From an uncultured Collinsella sp. (GTDB taxonomy: Bacteria > Actinomycetota > Coriobacteriia > Coriobacteriales > Coriobacteriaceae), in NCBI GenBank assembly GCA_934630375.1, contig CAKTVQ010000002.1, positions 1 through 64,000 of the forward strand: DNA of 64,000 nt, read 5' to 3'. The number at the start of each line of letters is the position of its first letter. Positions within the stretch are counted from its first letter, which is position 1. Positions 25,646 through 34,143 of this stretch are shown here, piece by piece. The notes under the pieces are model-generated. The model was not told the DNA's origin and searched no databases. It worked only from the letters and a program-made list of their open reading frames with translations. A program made the position numbers and the translations under genes.

Positions 25646-26278
25646 CTAAGCGTCCTTCGCGGCAAGATCGCGCGAGGTAACGATACGGTCGATCAGACCG
25701 TAGTCGAGGGCCTCGACAGCGGTCAGGTAGTTATCGCGCTCGGTATCGGCCTGGACCTTCTCGATGGGCTGGCCCGAGGCGTCGGACAGGATCTGGTTGA
25801 GCTCGCGACGGGTCTTCTTGATCTCCTCGGCCACGATCTCGATCTCGGTCTGCTGACCCTGAGCACCGCCGCTGGGCTGGTGAATCATGACCTTGGAGTG
25901 CGGCAGGCAGAAGCGCTTGCCCTTGGCACCGGCCGAAAGCAGCACGGCAGCCATAGACGCGGCCATACCGACGCAGATGGTTGAGACCTGCGGCTTGATG
26001 AAGTTCATGGTGTCCAGAATCGCCAGGCCGGAGTAGACCTCGCCACCGGGCGAATTGATGTAGAGCGAGATATCCTTCTCGGCATCCTGGCTCTCAAGAT
26101 GCAGCAGCTGGGCAACGACCAGGTTGGCGCTGACGGAGTTGATCTCCTCGCCCAAGAAGATGATGCGGTCGTTGAGCAGGCGCGAATAGATATCGTAGCT
26201 GCGCTCGCCGCGCGGCGTCTGCTCGATAACGTATGGCACGAGGGCGGAATCGAACTTAGCGATCATACGCATCTCCAT
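25646..26278 (-). CDS. clpP: ATP-dependent Clp protease proteolytic subunit ClpP
   Basis: Up to 210 residues. The serine protease triad is visible: Ser in [14 protein letters not shown], His in [14 protein letters not shown] and Asp in [40 protein letters not shown] is the standard N-terminal handle segment. It forms the tetradecameric chamber used with ClpX. The true start may be ATG at 26266 ([10 protein letters not shown]), which has GGAG six bases upstream, rather than 26278. The order tig-clpP-clpX is the classical one. Confidence 0.97.
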   Translation of the reverse strand: MEMRMIAKFDSALVPYVIEQTPRGERSYDIYSRLLNDRIIFLGEEINSVSANLVVAQLLHLESQDAEKDISLYINSPGGEVYSGLAILDTMNFIKPQVSTICVGMAASMAAVLLSAGAKGKRFCLPHSKVMIHQPSGGAQGQQTEIEIVAEEIKKTRRELNQILSDASGQPIEKVQADTERDNYLTAVEALDYGLIDRIVTSRDLAAKDA

Positions 26279-26311
26279 TTCTCTTACGGACCAATATTGG
26301 TTCTAGACAAA

Positions 26312-26352
26312 CGTACGGTGCCCGCATGCTATGCATTGGCTGGCACCGTACG
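26312..26352 (-). promoter_or_regulatory. Hairpin in the tig-clpP gap
   Basis: 11-bp arms CGTACGGTGCC/GGCACCGTACG around a 19-nt loop. On the minus strand it is followed by GTTTGTC, a weak T-run. It may attenuate transcription between tig and clpP or hold the clpP promoter region apart; no more can be said. Confidence 0.5.
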
Positions 26353-26428
26353 AAGCAACCGGATAACCGGCTTATAACTTTACCCCATCACGGGCGCGTA
26401 CATGCGCTCGCGGGAAAGGTGGCGAGAA

Positions 26429-27730
26429 TTACTCGGCGTCCTTGGCGGTCTCGTCGACCTCGGTCACCTTGGCGTTCTCGACCAGGTGGTCGACGGCCTT
26501 GGAGCGACGGATGGACTCGCGGACGGCAGGCATGCGGCCATCGGCGATGAACTCGGCCTTGGAAGCCTCGACGTCCTTGACGCCGGCCTTCTCGAACTCG
26601 GCGTTGATGTCGTCCTCGGTGACCTCGATCTTGAGCTCACGGGCGAGGGCGTCCAGAGCCAGGGACTCACGGGCAACGTCGTTGGCCTGCTTGTGCAGGT
26701 CGCCGATGAACTGCTCCATGGTCAGGCCGGAAGCGGGCAGCCAGGTGTCCAGGGTCATGCCGCGGGCAGCGAGGTTGGACAGGAAGTTCTGGCCGAGCTC
26801 CTCGAAGACGGACTGCTCGTAGTCGGCGTCCATCTCGTCGAGCTGAAGGCGCTCAGCGAGAGCGGAGACGCAACGGTTCTCCTTCTCGGCCGGGAGGCGG
26901 GAAGCCTTGTCCTGCTCGATCTCGATCTTGATAGCGTCGCGCATGGCGTCGATGCTGTCGAAGCCAAAGTCGGACTTGACGAGCTCGTCGGTGAGCTCGG
27001 GGGTGTTGCGGACCTTGATGCCCTTGACGGTGACCTCGACGGTGTGGGTCTCGGCCTCCTCGCCCTCCTCGACTTCGTCGGTCCAGGTGACGGTCTTGAC
27101 GTCGTCAACGTTGGCACCGATCAGGGCCTCGTTGAACTCGGCGGGGTTGCTGTCGCTACCGGCGATGAGCATGCGGCCCTCGGCGGCAAAGTTGTCGGCG
27201 TTCTCGACGGCCTTGAGGTCGACGGTGACGTAGTCCTCGGCCTCGACGGCGCGACCCTCGACGTCCTCGAAGGTGGCACGGTAGTTGAGGAGCATCTCGA
27301 CCTGGTTGTTGATCTCGGACTCGGTGACCTCCGCGGGGGGCATCTCGATCTCGACGGCGTCGAAGGAGGAGAGCTCAGCGGCGGGACGCAGGGAGAACTC
27401 GACGGTGTAGGTGTAGTCCTCGTGATCCTTGGCGAGGTCGAGCTCCTTGTAGTCACCGCTCTTGGTGGGGACGATGTCCAGCTCGTTGAGGACGGCGGGC
27501 TCGTTGGCGGCGATCAGGTCGTTGGTGGCCTGAGCGAGGGTAGCCTCGGCGCCCAGGGCGGAGTCGATGACCGGACGGGGAGCCTTGCCGGCGCGGAAGC
27601 CCGGGAAGCGGTACTTCTTGGCGGTCTCCTTGTAGGCCTTCTTGATCGCGGCGTCGACGTCGGCGGCCGGGATGGTGACCGTAGCGGTGAGCTTGGCGTC
27701 CTTGACGTCAGAAGCGGTGATGTTCAACAC
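26429..27730 (-). CDS. tig: Trigger factor
   Basis: About 433 residues. The ribosome-binding N-terminal domain has YRFPGFRAGKAPRPVID, a clear form of the G-F-R-x-G-K-x-P signature loop. An FKBP-type prolyl isomerase domain follows (about residues 160-245) and then the helical C-terminal chaperone domain. It binds nascent chains at the ribosome exit. Start choice: an AGGAGG lies just before GTG (27730) and TTG (27727); TTG has the better 6-bp spacing and both give the expected N-terminus (V)LNITASDVKD. Longer frames run into the tRNA gene and are not used. Confidence 0.95.
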   Translation of the reverse strand: MLNITASDVKDAKLTATVTIPAADVDAAIKKAYKETAKKYRFPGFRAGKAPRPVIDSALGAEATLAQATNDLIAANEPAVLNELDIVPTKSGDYKELDLAKDHEDYTYTVEFSLRPAAELSSFDAVEIEMPPAEVTESEINNQVEMLLNYRATFEDVEGRAVEAEDYVTVDLKAVENADNFAAEGRMLIAGSDSNPAEFNEALIGANVDDVKTVTWTDEVEEGEEAETHTVEVTVKGIKVRNTPELTDELVKSDFGFDSIDAMRDAIKIEIEQDKASRLPAEKENRCVSALAERLQLDEMDADYEQSVFEELGQNFLSNLAARGMTLDTWLPASGLTMEQFIGDLHKQANDVARESLALDALARELKIEVTEDDINAEFEKAGVKDVEASKAEFIADGRMPAVRESIRRSKAVDHLVENAKVTEVDETAKDAE

Positions 27731-27817
27731 GTTCCTCCTCATACTGCCCAGCTTATCTGAGGTGCTGGTACCTTTATGCAACAAGCGTCGCGAGGGCATA
27801 AGCCGACGCGGGTGCGT

Positions 27818-27901
27818 TGGTGCGGGCGAAAGGACTCGAACCTTCACGGGAATCCCACCAGAACCTAAATCTGGCGCGTCTACCAATTCCGCCACGCCCG
27901 C
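27818..27901 (-). tRNA. tRNA-Leu (anticodon UAG)
   Basis: The minus strand folds into a class II cloverleaf with acceptor GCGGGCG/CGCCCGC, anticodon arm CCAGA-UUUAGGU-UCUGG, a variable arm GUGGGAUUCCCGU typical of tRNA-Leu, and T-loop GGTTCGAGTCC. The CCA end is encoded (27818-27820). It lies about 90 bp upstream of tig. Confidence 0.97.
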
Positions 27902-28000
27902 ATGAGCGCACAGACTAGGAATGATAGCAGATACAAACGGCAAGCGCACGCACACGTTTTTAGGCTCACGACCTCACCACGAGTGAATGGCACGAGCAAG

Positions 28001-28046
28001 GGAAAGCGCGTCCCATTTTGAACCGATATTCCGGGTCGCGCTTTCC
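28001..28046. repeat. Palindromic repeat, twin hairpin unit 1
   Basis: Arms GGAAAGCGCGTCCC and (G)GGTCGCGCTTTCC with one mismatch. The loop TTTTGAACCGATATTCC resembles, in inverse orientation, the loop of the next hairpin. Confidence 0.75.
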
Positions 28047-28062
28047 GCGAAGGGCTTCAAAA

Positions 28063-28108
28063 GGAAACTGCATCCCAGATTTCGGCTGAAAAGTGGGATG
28101 CAGTTTCC
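28063..28108. repeat. Palindromic repeat, twin hairpin unit 2
   Basis: Perfect 15-bp arms GGAAACTGCATCCCA/TGGGATGCAGTTTCC around GATTTCGGCTGAAAAG. Same length (46 bp) as unit 1 and 16 bp away from it. It lies 33 bp past the stop of the molybdenum hydroxylase gene and may also help terminate it. Confidence 0.8.
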
Positions 28109-28141
28109 GGACGGGACGGGGCGGGAAGCGAGCGAGCTCGT

Positions 28142-30973
28142 CTACTCCCCTAGCAGCGCTTTCTCGGGCGTGATGGGCAGCGAGCGTACCTGATGGCCGG
28201 TGGCGTGTGCCACGGCCGAGGCCACGGCGGCGAGCGGCGTGTTGATGACGACCTCGCCGATCGACTTGGCACCAAACGGGCCCGTCGGCTCGTAACTCGG
28301 CTCAAAGGCCACGCGAATGCTGCCGATATCCAGGCGCGTGGGCAGCTTGTAGCTCATAAAGTTGCCGGTGCGCAGGCGACCGCGGTCGTCGTGCTCGACG
28401 ATCTCGTAGAGCGCGTGGCCAATACCCTGGGCAATGCCGCCCTCGGCTTGGACGCGCGCGAGCGCCTCGTTGATAACGGTGCCGCAGTCCACAGCCGCAG
28501 CGTAGTCCACCACGGTCACCTTGCCGGTGGCCTTGTCGACCTCGACCTCGGCAATGCCGGCCATAAACGGCGGAGGCGAAACGGGCAGGCAGGCAGAGGC
28601 ATGCGAGGTGAGCGCGTCGCCGCCTGCGATGTTCTTGACGCACAGGTTGGCAAAGTCGCGCAGCGTGAGGTAGCGGCCGCGCTCACGAGCGGCACGCTCG
28701 TCGGACAGGCGCACGTACTGGCCGTCGAAGACCACGTCGGCGGCGTCAACGTCCCACATCTGAGCGGCCTTGGCGCAAATCTTCTCGCGCAGCTCGGTCG
28801 CGGCGTTCTTGGCGGCAAGGCCCGTCACGTACGTACCAGAGCTCGCGTACGAGCCGGCGTCGAACGGCGACACGTCGGTGTCCACGCCGCGCACAACAAT
28901 GAGCGAGCTTTCCACGCCCAGCTCCTCGGCGGCAATCTGCGCCAGAATCGTGTCGACACCCATGCCGTTGTCGGTGGCGCCGGTCGAAATCGTAATGAAA
29001 CCGTCCTCTTCCAGGCGCATGTCGATGCCGGCGATGTCCACGTTGGAAATACCCGAGCCCTGCATGGTGAGCGCGCAGCCCAGGGCGCGCACGCGATCGC
29101 CCAGGTCGACGGCCAGCGGTTTGTCGCGCCAGCCGATCATGTCCATCGCGCGCAGCAGGCAGCGATCGAGCGCACAGGCGTTGAGCTTCTCGTTGTAGTA
29201 CTGCGGCATGACCTCGCCCTCGCGCACCATGTTCTTAAGGCGCAGATCGGCGGGGTCCATGTGCAGCATGTCGGCGAGCTCGTTGACGGCGCTCTCCACG
29301 GCAAACTGACCCTGGGTGGCACCGTAGCCGCGATACGCGCCGCCGCGGTTGGTGTTGGTGTAGACGGCGTCCCACCTAAAGCGGCTCGCCTTCACATGGT
29401 TGTAGATCGGCAGGCTCTTGTGGCCCGAAAGGCCGATCGTCGTGGTGGTGTGCTCGCCGTACGCTCCGGCGTTGGACAGCGTATGCAGGTCGATGGCCGT
29501 GATGGTGCCGTCGTTCATGGCACCCATCTTGACGGTCATCTGCATCTGGTGGCGCGAGTTACCCGCGGTGATGGTCTCCTCGCGGGTGTAGCAGCAGTAG
29601 CTCGGACGGCCGGTCTGCTGGGTGACGAACGCCACGAAGATCTCGCAGCAGCCCGTCTGCTTGGAGCCAAAGCCGCCGCCGATGCGCGGCTTAATGACCT
29701 GCACCTGCGACTGCGGGATGTCGAGCGACTGCGCGACCATGCGGCGCACGTGGAAGGGTACCTGCGTAGAGGTGGTCACCGAGATGCGGCCGAACGCGTC
29801 GGTCGTCGCGAAGGCGCGGAAGGTCTCCATGGGCGCGGTCTGCGTGGCCTGGCTGGTGTAGGTGCGCTCAAAGACGATGTCGCTCTGGGCGAAGGCCTCG
29901 TCCAGGTCGCCAAAATCGCTGGTACCGCTGCACACCAGGTTGCGCGGGACGTCGCCGCCCTGCGGGAACATAAAGGTCACATCGCCCTCGGGGTGGACCA
30001 CGATATCGTTATCGAGTGCCTGCGTAAAGTCGAGCAACGGCTCGAGCACCTCGTAGTCGACCTTGATGAGTTTGAGCGCCTTGTCGGCGGCCTCCTCGGT
30101 CTCGGCGGCGACGATCGCCACCTCCTCGTTTTGGTAGCGTACCAGGTTCTCGAGAATCAGGCGGTCGTAGGGACTCGGCTGCGGATAACTCTGGCCGGCG
30201 ATGGTAAAGCGGCGCTGGGGCACGTCCTCATAGGTGTAGACGCCCACCACGCCGGGCACCTTCAGGGCGCGCGATGTGTCGATGGAGCGGATCTTGGCGC
30301 GAGCGTAGGGGCTGCGCTTGAGCTTGACGATGAGGGCACCCGCGGGCACCATATCGCCCGTGTAGACGGGACGGCCCTCGAGCAGGGCCTTCGAGTCCTT
30401 CTTGGGCTGCTTGTGGGTAATCTGCTTGTACTCGACGCCGTCGCAGCTCGTGTCGTTGACCGGCAGCTCGGGCATCTCAAAACCCACCTGCACGCCGGAC
30501 TCGTTGAGGAAGCGGACGATGGCGCGCAGCTGGCTCTCGTAGCCGCTGCAACGGCAGAGGTTACCAGCGAGTTGGCGCGAGAGCTCCTCGCGCGTGGCGA
30601 CAAGGCTCGGGTCCTCTTTGGCGGCGCGGGCGAGCGCCAGCACGTTCATGATGAGGCCGGGGGCGCAAAAACCGCACTGCTCGGCGCCTTCGGCAGCCAT
30701 CGCACGGGCAAGCGCCTCGGACTCGGCCTTGAGGCCCTCGAGCGTGGTGATGGAGCGTCCCTCGACGCGCGCGGCGGGAACCGAGCAGCTCAGCACCGGG
30801 TCGCCATCGAGCCATACCGTGCACAGGCCGCAGTTGGTGGTCTCGCAGGCGCAGCGCACCGACGCGCAGCCCTGCTCACGCAAAAGCGCAAACAGCATGG
30901 TGTCGGGGGCAATCTGAACCTTGACCTTACGGCCGTTGAGCGTAAAGGAAAGATCGATGAGTTTGGCAACCAT
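28142..30973 (-). CDS. Xanthine dehydrogenase-type molybdenum hydroxylase, fused 2Fe-2S and molybdopterin subunits
   Basis: 943 residues. Residues about 1-80 form a plant-type [2Fe-2S] domain (CETTNCGLCTVWLDG), 85-165 the second [2Fe-2S] domain (EQCGFCAPGL, LCRCSGY), and the rest the molybdopterin-binding hydroxylase with GGGFGSKQ, AYRGYGATQGQF and the catalytic-Glu segment GAKSIGE near the end. The fused order is that of aldehyde oxidoreductase/MOP proteins and some purine hydroxylases. It needs the FAD subunit encoded immediately upstream, which overlaps its start by 1 bp. The presence of SelA/SelB, a MobA-like and a DUF3343 gene a few kb away makes a labile-selenium hydroxylase possible, but the sequence cannot show that. 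Substrate is not assigned. Confidence 0.88.
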   Translation of the reverse strand: MVAKLIDLSFTLNGRKVKVQIAPDTMLFALLREQGCASVRCACETTNCGLCTVWLDGDPVLSCSVPAARVEGRSITTLEGLKAESEALARAMAAEGAEQCGFCAPGLIMNVLALARAAKEDPSLVATREELSRQLAGNLCRCSGYESQLRAIVRFLNESGVQVGFEMPELPVNDTSCDGVEYKQITHKQPKKDSKALLEGRPVYTGDMVPAGALIVKLKRSPYARAKIRSIDTSRALKVPGVVGVYTYEDVPQRRFTIAGQSYPQPSPYDRLILENLVRYQNEEVAIVAAETEEAADKALKLIKVDYEVLEPLLDFTQALDNDIVVHPEGDVTFMFPQGGDVPRNLVCSGTSDFGDLDEAFAQSDIVFERTYTSQATQTAPMETFRAFATTDAFGRISVTTSTQVPFHVRRMVAQSLDIPQSQVQVIKPRIGGGFGSKQTGCCEIFVAFVTQQTGRPSYCCYTREETITAGNSRHQMQMTVKMGAMNDGTITAIDLHTLSNAGAYGEHTTTTIGLSGHKSLPIYNHVKASRFRWDAVYTNTNRGGAYRGYGATQGQFAVESAVNELADMLHMDPADLRLKNMVREGEVMPQYYNEKLNACALDRCLLRAMDMIGWRDKPLAVDLGDRVRALGCALTMQGSGISNVDIAGIDMRLEEDGFITISTGATDNGMGVDTILAQIAAEELGVESSLIVVRGVDTDVSPFDAGSYASSGTYVTGLAAKNAATELREKICAKAAQMWDVDAADVVFDGQYVRLSDERAARERGRYLTLRDFANLCVKNIAGGDALTSHASACLPVSPPPFMAGIAEVEVDKATGKVTVVDYAAAVDCGTVINEALARVQAEGGIAQGIGHALYEIVEHDDRGRLRTGNFMSYKLPTRLDIGSIRVAFEPSYEPTGPFGAKSIGEVVINTPLAAVASAVAHATGHQVRSLPITPEKALLGE

Positions 30974-31887
30974 TAGCGCACCTCGCTAGAATCGACGCCG
31001 GGCACGCGGCGGCAGGAATACTCGTCCGTGGCAAACTTAGGGATCTGCACGGTCTCGAGCTCGCGGGCAAGCGCGGCCGAAAGCTCGATGCCCGCGGCGC
31101 GGCGCACGGCCTGGATCGCCAGCGGAGCCGAGATGCGGCGGCGGTAGTCGGCCGAGCCCCACAGGTTGGTGCCGTAGCTCAGCGCGCGCACGGACGCGGC
31201 GAGGGCGCGAAGCTCGTCCTCGGAAGGCTGCTCGTTCACGACGCCGCACGCCTCGCCCTGCAGCAGGGCCGCGCGCAGCGGACGGGCGCCCACGGTGACA
31301 TGCCAGGAGTTGTCCCACCAGGCGGCGGTGACATTGAGCGAGGGGAAGTCGGTCGCGGCCTTGCGCACGGCCTCGTAGCTCGCGCGATAGTCGTGCTTGA
31401 CGACTACGACGTGCTCAATCACATCACGCACGTAGCCCATGTCCACGAACTCGGCGAGCGGCACGCGGCCGGCGCCCGTCAGCTCAACATAGGAGTCGAG
31501 CGCCAGGAAGGCCGAGAGCACGTCCGAGAAGCCGAAGCGGCCGTAGATACTGCCGCCCACCGTGGCGGTGTTGCGCAGCTGCACGCCCACGATATCGTGG
31601 ACGGCGAACTCAAAGACATTGTTGACAAGCGCGTTGAGCCCGGCATGTCGTTCGAGCTGGCGCAGGGTGCACATGGCACCGATGCGAAACTCGGTCTCGG
31701 TCTCCTCGATCTGATCGAGTCCGCAGGCCGAAAGGTCAATCGCCGTCGCCACGCGACGCGAACCCAGGCGCATCCAGATGCCGCCGCCCACAATCTTGTT
31801 GTTGCGGTTTTTCTGCAAGAGCTCATAGGCTTCGGCCGCGTTTCCAACACGGACGTAGGTACCGAACTTGAGCACGTTCTCCCCCAT
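30973..31887 (-). CDS. FAD-binding subunit of the xanthine dehydrogenase-type enzyme
   Basis: 304 residues of the CO-dehydrogenase flavoprotein family. KIVGGGIWMRLG is the first FAD loop, LRNTATVGGSIYGRFGFSDV the second (usually T-x-G-G-N/S), and a CO_deh_flav_C domain fills the C-terminal third. It passes electrons from the Fe-S domains of its partner to NAD or another acceptor. Its TAA overlaps the ATG of the molybdenum subunit, so the two are made together. No dedicated maturation gene (XdhC) is adjacent. ATG at 31887 is used. Confidence 0.88.
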   Translation of the reverse strand: MGENVLKFGTYVRVGNAAEAYELLQKNRNNKIVGGGIWMRLGSRRVATAIDLSACGLDQIEETETEFRIGAMCTLRQLERHAGLNALVNNVFEFAVHDIVGVQLRNTATVGGSIYGRFGFSDVLSAFLALDSYVELTGAGRVPLAEFVDMGYVRDVIEHVVVVKHDYRASYEAVRKAATDFPSLNVTAAWWDNSWHVTVGARPLRAALLQGEACGVVNEQPSEDELRALAASVRALSYGTNLWGSADYRRRISAPLAIQAVRRAAGIELSAALARELETVQIPKFATDEYSCRRVPGVDSSEVR

Positions 31888-31967
31888 CTCTTCACTTGTC
31901 CAGTACTTTTAAGTGTACCAAACGAGGGGCCGCACGCCGTTGCAGGACAAAATCCACCCACCCATCC

Positions 31968-32040
31968 ATAACTTGCGGTGAAATACGGACTGTTCGTCGG
32001 GTTCAGAGCGCCAAACAGTCCGTATTTCACCGCAAGTTAT
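31968..32040. repeat. 73-bp palindrome with perfect 27-bp arms
   Basis: ATAACTTGCGGTGAAATACG and seven more bases at 31968-31994 recur as exact reverse complement at 32014-32040, with a 19-nt loop. Related, less perfect copies lie at 35097-35163 and (one arm) near 57957-57986. Confidence 0.9.
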
Positions 32041-32061
32041 GAGGAGGCCGGCGGGATAGAA

Positions 32062-32092
32062 AAGGCTCCCAGCCGCGATGACTGGGAGCCTT
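32062..32092 (-). terminator. Intrinsic terminator of gdhA
   Basis: 11-bp arms AAGGCTCCCAG/CTGGGAGCCTT followed by TTCT on the minus strand; it begins 26 bp after the gdhA stop. Confidence 0.85.
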
Positions 32093-32118
32093 ATCGAATG
32101 CTATGTCAGGCAGAGGGT

Positions 32119-33474
32119 TTAGCAGACGCCCTGGGCGAGCATGGCGTCGGCGACCTTCAGGAAGCCGGCGATGTTGGCGCCCATGACGAAGTTGCCCTCC
32201 TCGCCGTACTCCTTGGCGGTGTCGTCCACGTTGTGGAACATGCCGCGCATGAGCTGCTCGAGCTTGCCATCGACCTCCTCGAAGGTCCAGGACAGGTGCT
32301 CGGCGTTCTGGCTCATCTCGAGGCCGGACACGAGCACGCCGCCGGCGTTGGCAGCCTTACCGGGCATGAAGGCGACGCCGTTCTCCTGGAAGTAGGTCGT
32401 GGCCTCGATGGTCGTGGGCATGTTCGCGCCCTCGCCGACCACCTTGCAGCCGTTGGCGACGAGCGCCTGGGCGTCCTCGAGCAGCAGCGTGTTCTCGCGA
32501 GCGCAGGGCAGTGCGATGTCGCAGGGAAGCTGCCACACGCCACGGCCGTCGCCCTCGTGCCACACAGCGTTGGGCTTCTCGTCGACGTACATGGCGAGCG
32601 TGACGCCCTTGTCGTGGCCGGAGCGCTTCTGGTTGTAGACGTGCTCGAGCACGGTGTAGTCGATGCCGTCGGGATCCTCGACCCAACCGTGAGTGTCGGA
32701 GCAGGCGAGCACCTTGCCGCCGAGCTGGGCGACCTTCTGGACCGCGTAGATGGCTACGTTACCGGAGCCGTGAACGACGACGTTCTTGCCCTCGAAGGAA
32801 TCGCCGCGGCTCTTGAGGTACTCGTCCACAAAGTAGACAAGGCCGTAGCCGGTGGCCTCGGTACGGGCGAGCGAGCCGCCAAAAGAGAGGCCCTTGCCGG
32901 TGAGGACGCCGGTCCACTCGTTGGTCAGGCGCTTATACTGACCGAACATGTAGGCAACCTCGCGGCCGCCAACGCCCAGGTCGCCGGCGGGAACGTCGGT
33001 GTTGGGGCCGATGTGGCGGTAGAGCTCGGTCATGAAGGACTGGCAGAAGTGCATGATCTCGTTGTTAGACTTGCCCTTGGGGTCAAAGTCGGAGCCGCCC
33101 TTGCCGCCGCCCATGGGAAGGGTGGTCAGGCTGTTCTTGAGGATCTGCTCCAAGCCCAGGAACTTGAGCATGCCCAGGGTGACCGTCGGGTTAAAGCGCA
33201 GGCCGCCCTTGTAGGGTCCAATAGCAGAGTTGAACTCGACGCGGTAGCCGCGGTTGACCTGGACCTTGCCCTGGTCGTCGACCCAGGGGACACGGAACAT
33301 AACGATGCGCTCGGGCTCGACGAGACGCTCCAGAAGGGCGGCCTCCTCGTACTCGGGATGGGCGTCGAGCGCCGGCTGGATGGTGCCGAGGATCTCGGTC
33401 GCGGCCTGGATGAACTCAGGCTGCTCGGGATAGCGGGCCTTGAGCTCGTCGAGAACTTTCTGCGTGTAGCTCAT
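32119..33474 (-). CDS. gdhA: NADP-type glutamate dehydrogenase
   Basis: 451 residues, matching the hexameric 450-residue class. Substrate- and catalysis-related motifs are PMGGGKGGSDFDPKGKS with the catalytic lysine region, GPNTDVPAGDLGVGGREVAY, and the dinucleotide fold VVVHGSGNVAIYAVQK. It aminates 2-oxoglutarate with ammonia in the cytoplasm. ATG at 33474 with TTGGAGGAAGC before it. The gene stands alone with its own terminator. NADP rather than NAD use is inferred from the subfamily, not proved. Confidence 0.95.
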   Translation of the reverse strand: MSYTQKVLDELKARYPEQPEFIQAATEILGTIQPALDAHPEYEEAALLERLVEPERIVMFRVPWVDDQGKVQVNRGYRVEFNSAIGPYKGGLRFNPTVTLGMLKFLGLEQILKNSLTTLPMGGGKGGSDFDPKGKSNNEIMHFCQSFMTELYRHIGPNTDVPAGDLGVGGREVAYMFGQYKRLTNEWTGVLTGKGLSFGGSLARTEATGYGLVYFVDEYLKSRGDSFEGKNVVVHGSGNVAIYAVQKVAQLGGKVLACSDTHGWVEDPDGIDYTVLEHVYNQKRSGHDKGVTLAMYVDEKPNAVWHEGDGRGVWQLPCDIALPCARENTLLLEDAQALVANGCKVVGEGANMPTTIEATTYFQENGVAFMPGKAANAGGVLVSGLEMSQNAEHLSWTFEEVDGKLEQLMRGMFHNVDDTAKEYGEEGNFVMGANIAGFLKVADAMLAQGVC

Positions 33475-33686
33475 GCTTCCTCCAATTGATGGATAAGAAA
33501 GGTGTCGTTCGCGGCGCCCTATGCGCCGTGAGCTTTATCGAGTATGGATAATATCGCACTGTTGCAGCAAAGTTACGCATAAGCCGACGAGCGGATGTTT
33601 CGTTTTGATTACGATGCAGGTAGATGCGTTTTTGAGTACCTGACCCGCAAAATCCGTGTTTCGAAGCTGTTTCGTCCACATGGACT

Positions 33687-33727
33687 AAAACCACCACATT
33701 GGGGACAGGCACCTTTGTGGTGGTTTT
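33687..33727 (-). terminator. Hairpin terminator after the DUF3343 gene
   Basis: 12-bp perfect arms AAAACCACCACA/TGTGGTGGTTTT around a loop with GGGGACAGGC. It starts 5 bp past the stop codon and is followed on the minus strand by TTTTAG. The loop resembles a dispersed palindrome family also present at 19337-19367. Confidence 0.7.
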
Positions 33728-33732
33728 GGTGG

Positions 33733-34128
33733 TTAGAGGACGAGCTGGTGGTAGTCGGCGGGGGTTATGCGGCCTTCGGTGGCGGCGCGGAAGGCGGCGA
33801 GTGCGTCACCCGAGAACGGCATGGCCCAGCACAGGCCGCAGCCGGCGGTGATGGAACCGGGCAGCGGCATAATGCGCCCGGGTACACCGGCGGCAAGACA
33901 CAGCTGCTCGCACTCCATCACATCAAAGGTGCTATCGAACGAAACGATGATCTTGCGTTCGTGGTCGAGGGCATCACCGGATGGGGCCTCGCGATGCGAC
34001 TCGCGGTACGCGGCCGCCGCAGCCTCTTCCTCGGCCGTATGTCCGCAGCCGCCACAGCCGCAGGTGCAGGGCTCAGAGCCGTCGCAAGTACAAGGTTCCC
34101 CGGTGTCGGGACAGATATCGTGAGACAT
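33733..34128 (-). CDS. DUF3343 protein (putative Se/S carrier-like) with Cys-rich N-terminus
   Basis: 131 residues. The C-terminal half (about residues 60-131) is a DUF3343 domain: IIVSFDSTFDVMECEQLCLA, then PGRIMPLPGSITAGCGLCWA with the conserved C-G-x-C pair. The first 35 residues are an extension rich in Cys (eight between residues 5 and 33, in CTCDG, CTCGCGGCGH), likely a metal- or selenium/sulphur-handling tail. DUF3343 proteins are often annotated as putative Se/S carriers and occur beside selenium genes. ATG at 34128 has GGGAG upstream. It follows the MobA-like gene by 15 bp, so one transcript from tRNA-Sec through both is possible. Confidence 0.8.
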   Translation of the reverse strand: MSHDICPDTGEPCTCDGSEPCTCGCGGCGHTAEEEAAAAAYRESHREAPSGDALDHERKIIVSFDSTFDVMECEQLCLAAGVPGRIMPLPGSITAGCGLCWAMPFSGDALAAFRAATEGRITPADYHQLVL

Positions 34129-34143
34129 GGCAACTCCCATCGT

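Noticed and set aside
27731..27955. Long N-terminal extension of trigger factor
   Set aside because: It runs through tRNA-Leu; a strong ribosome-binding site precedes the 27727-27730 start.
28193..30976. 927-codon plus-strand frame
   Set aside because: Exact antisense of the molybdenum hydroxylase, whose motifs are unmistakable.
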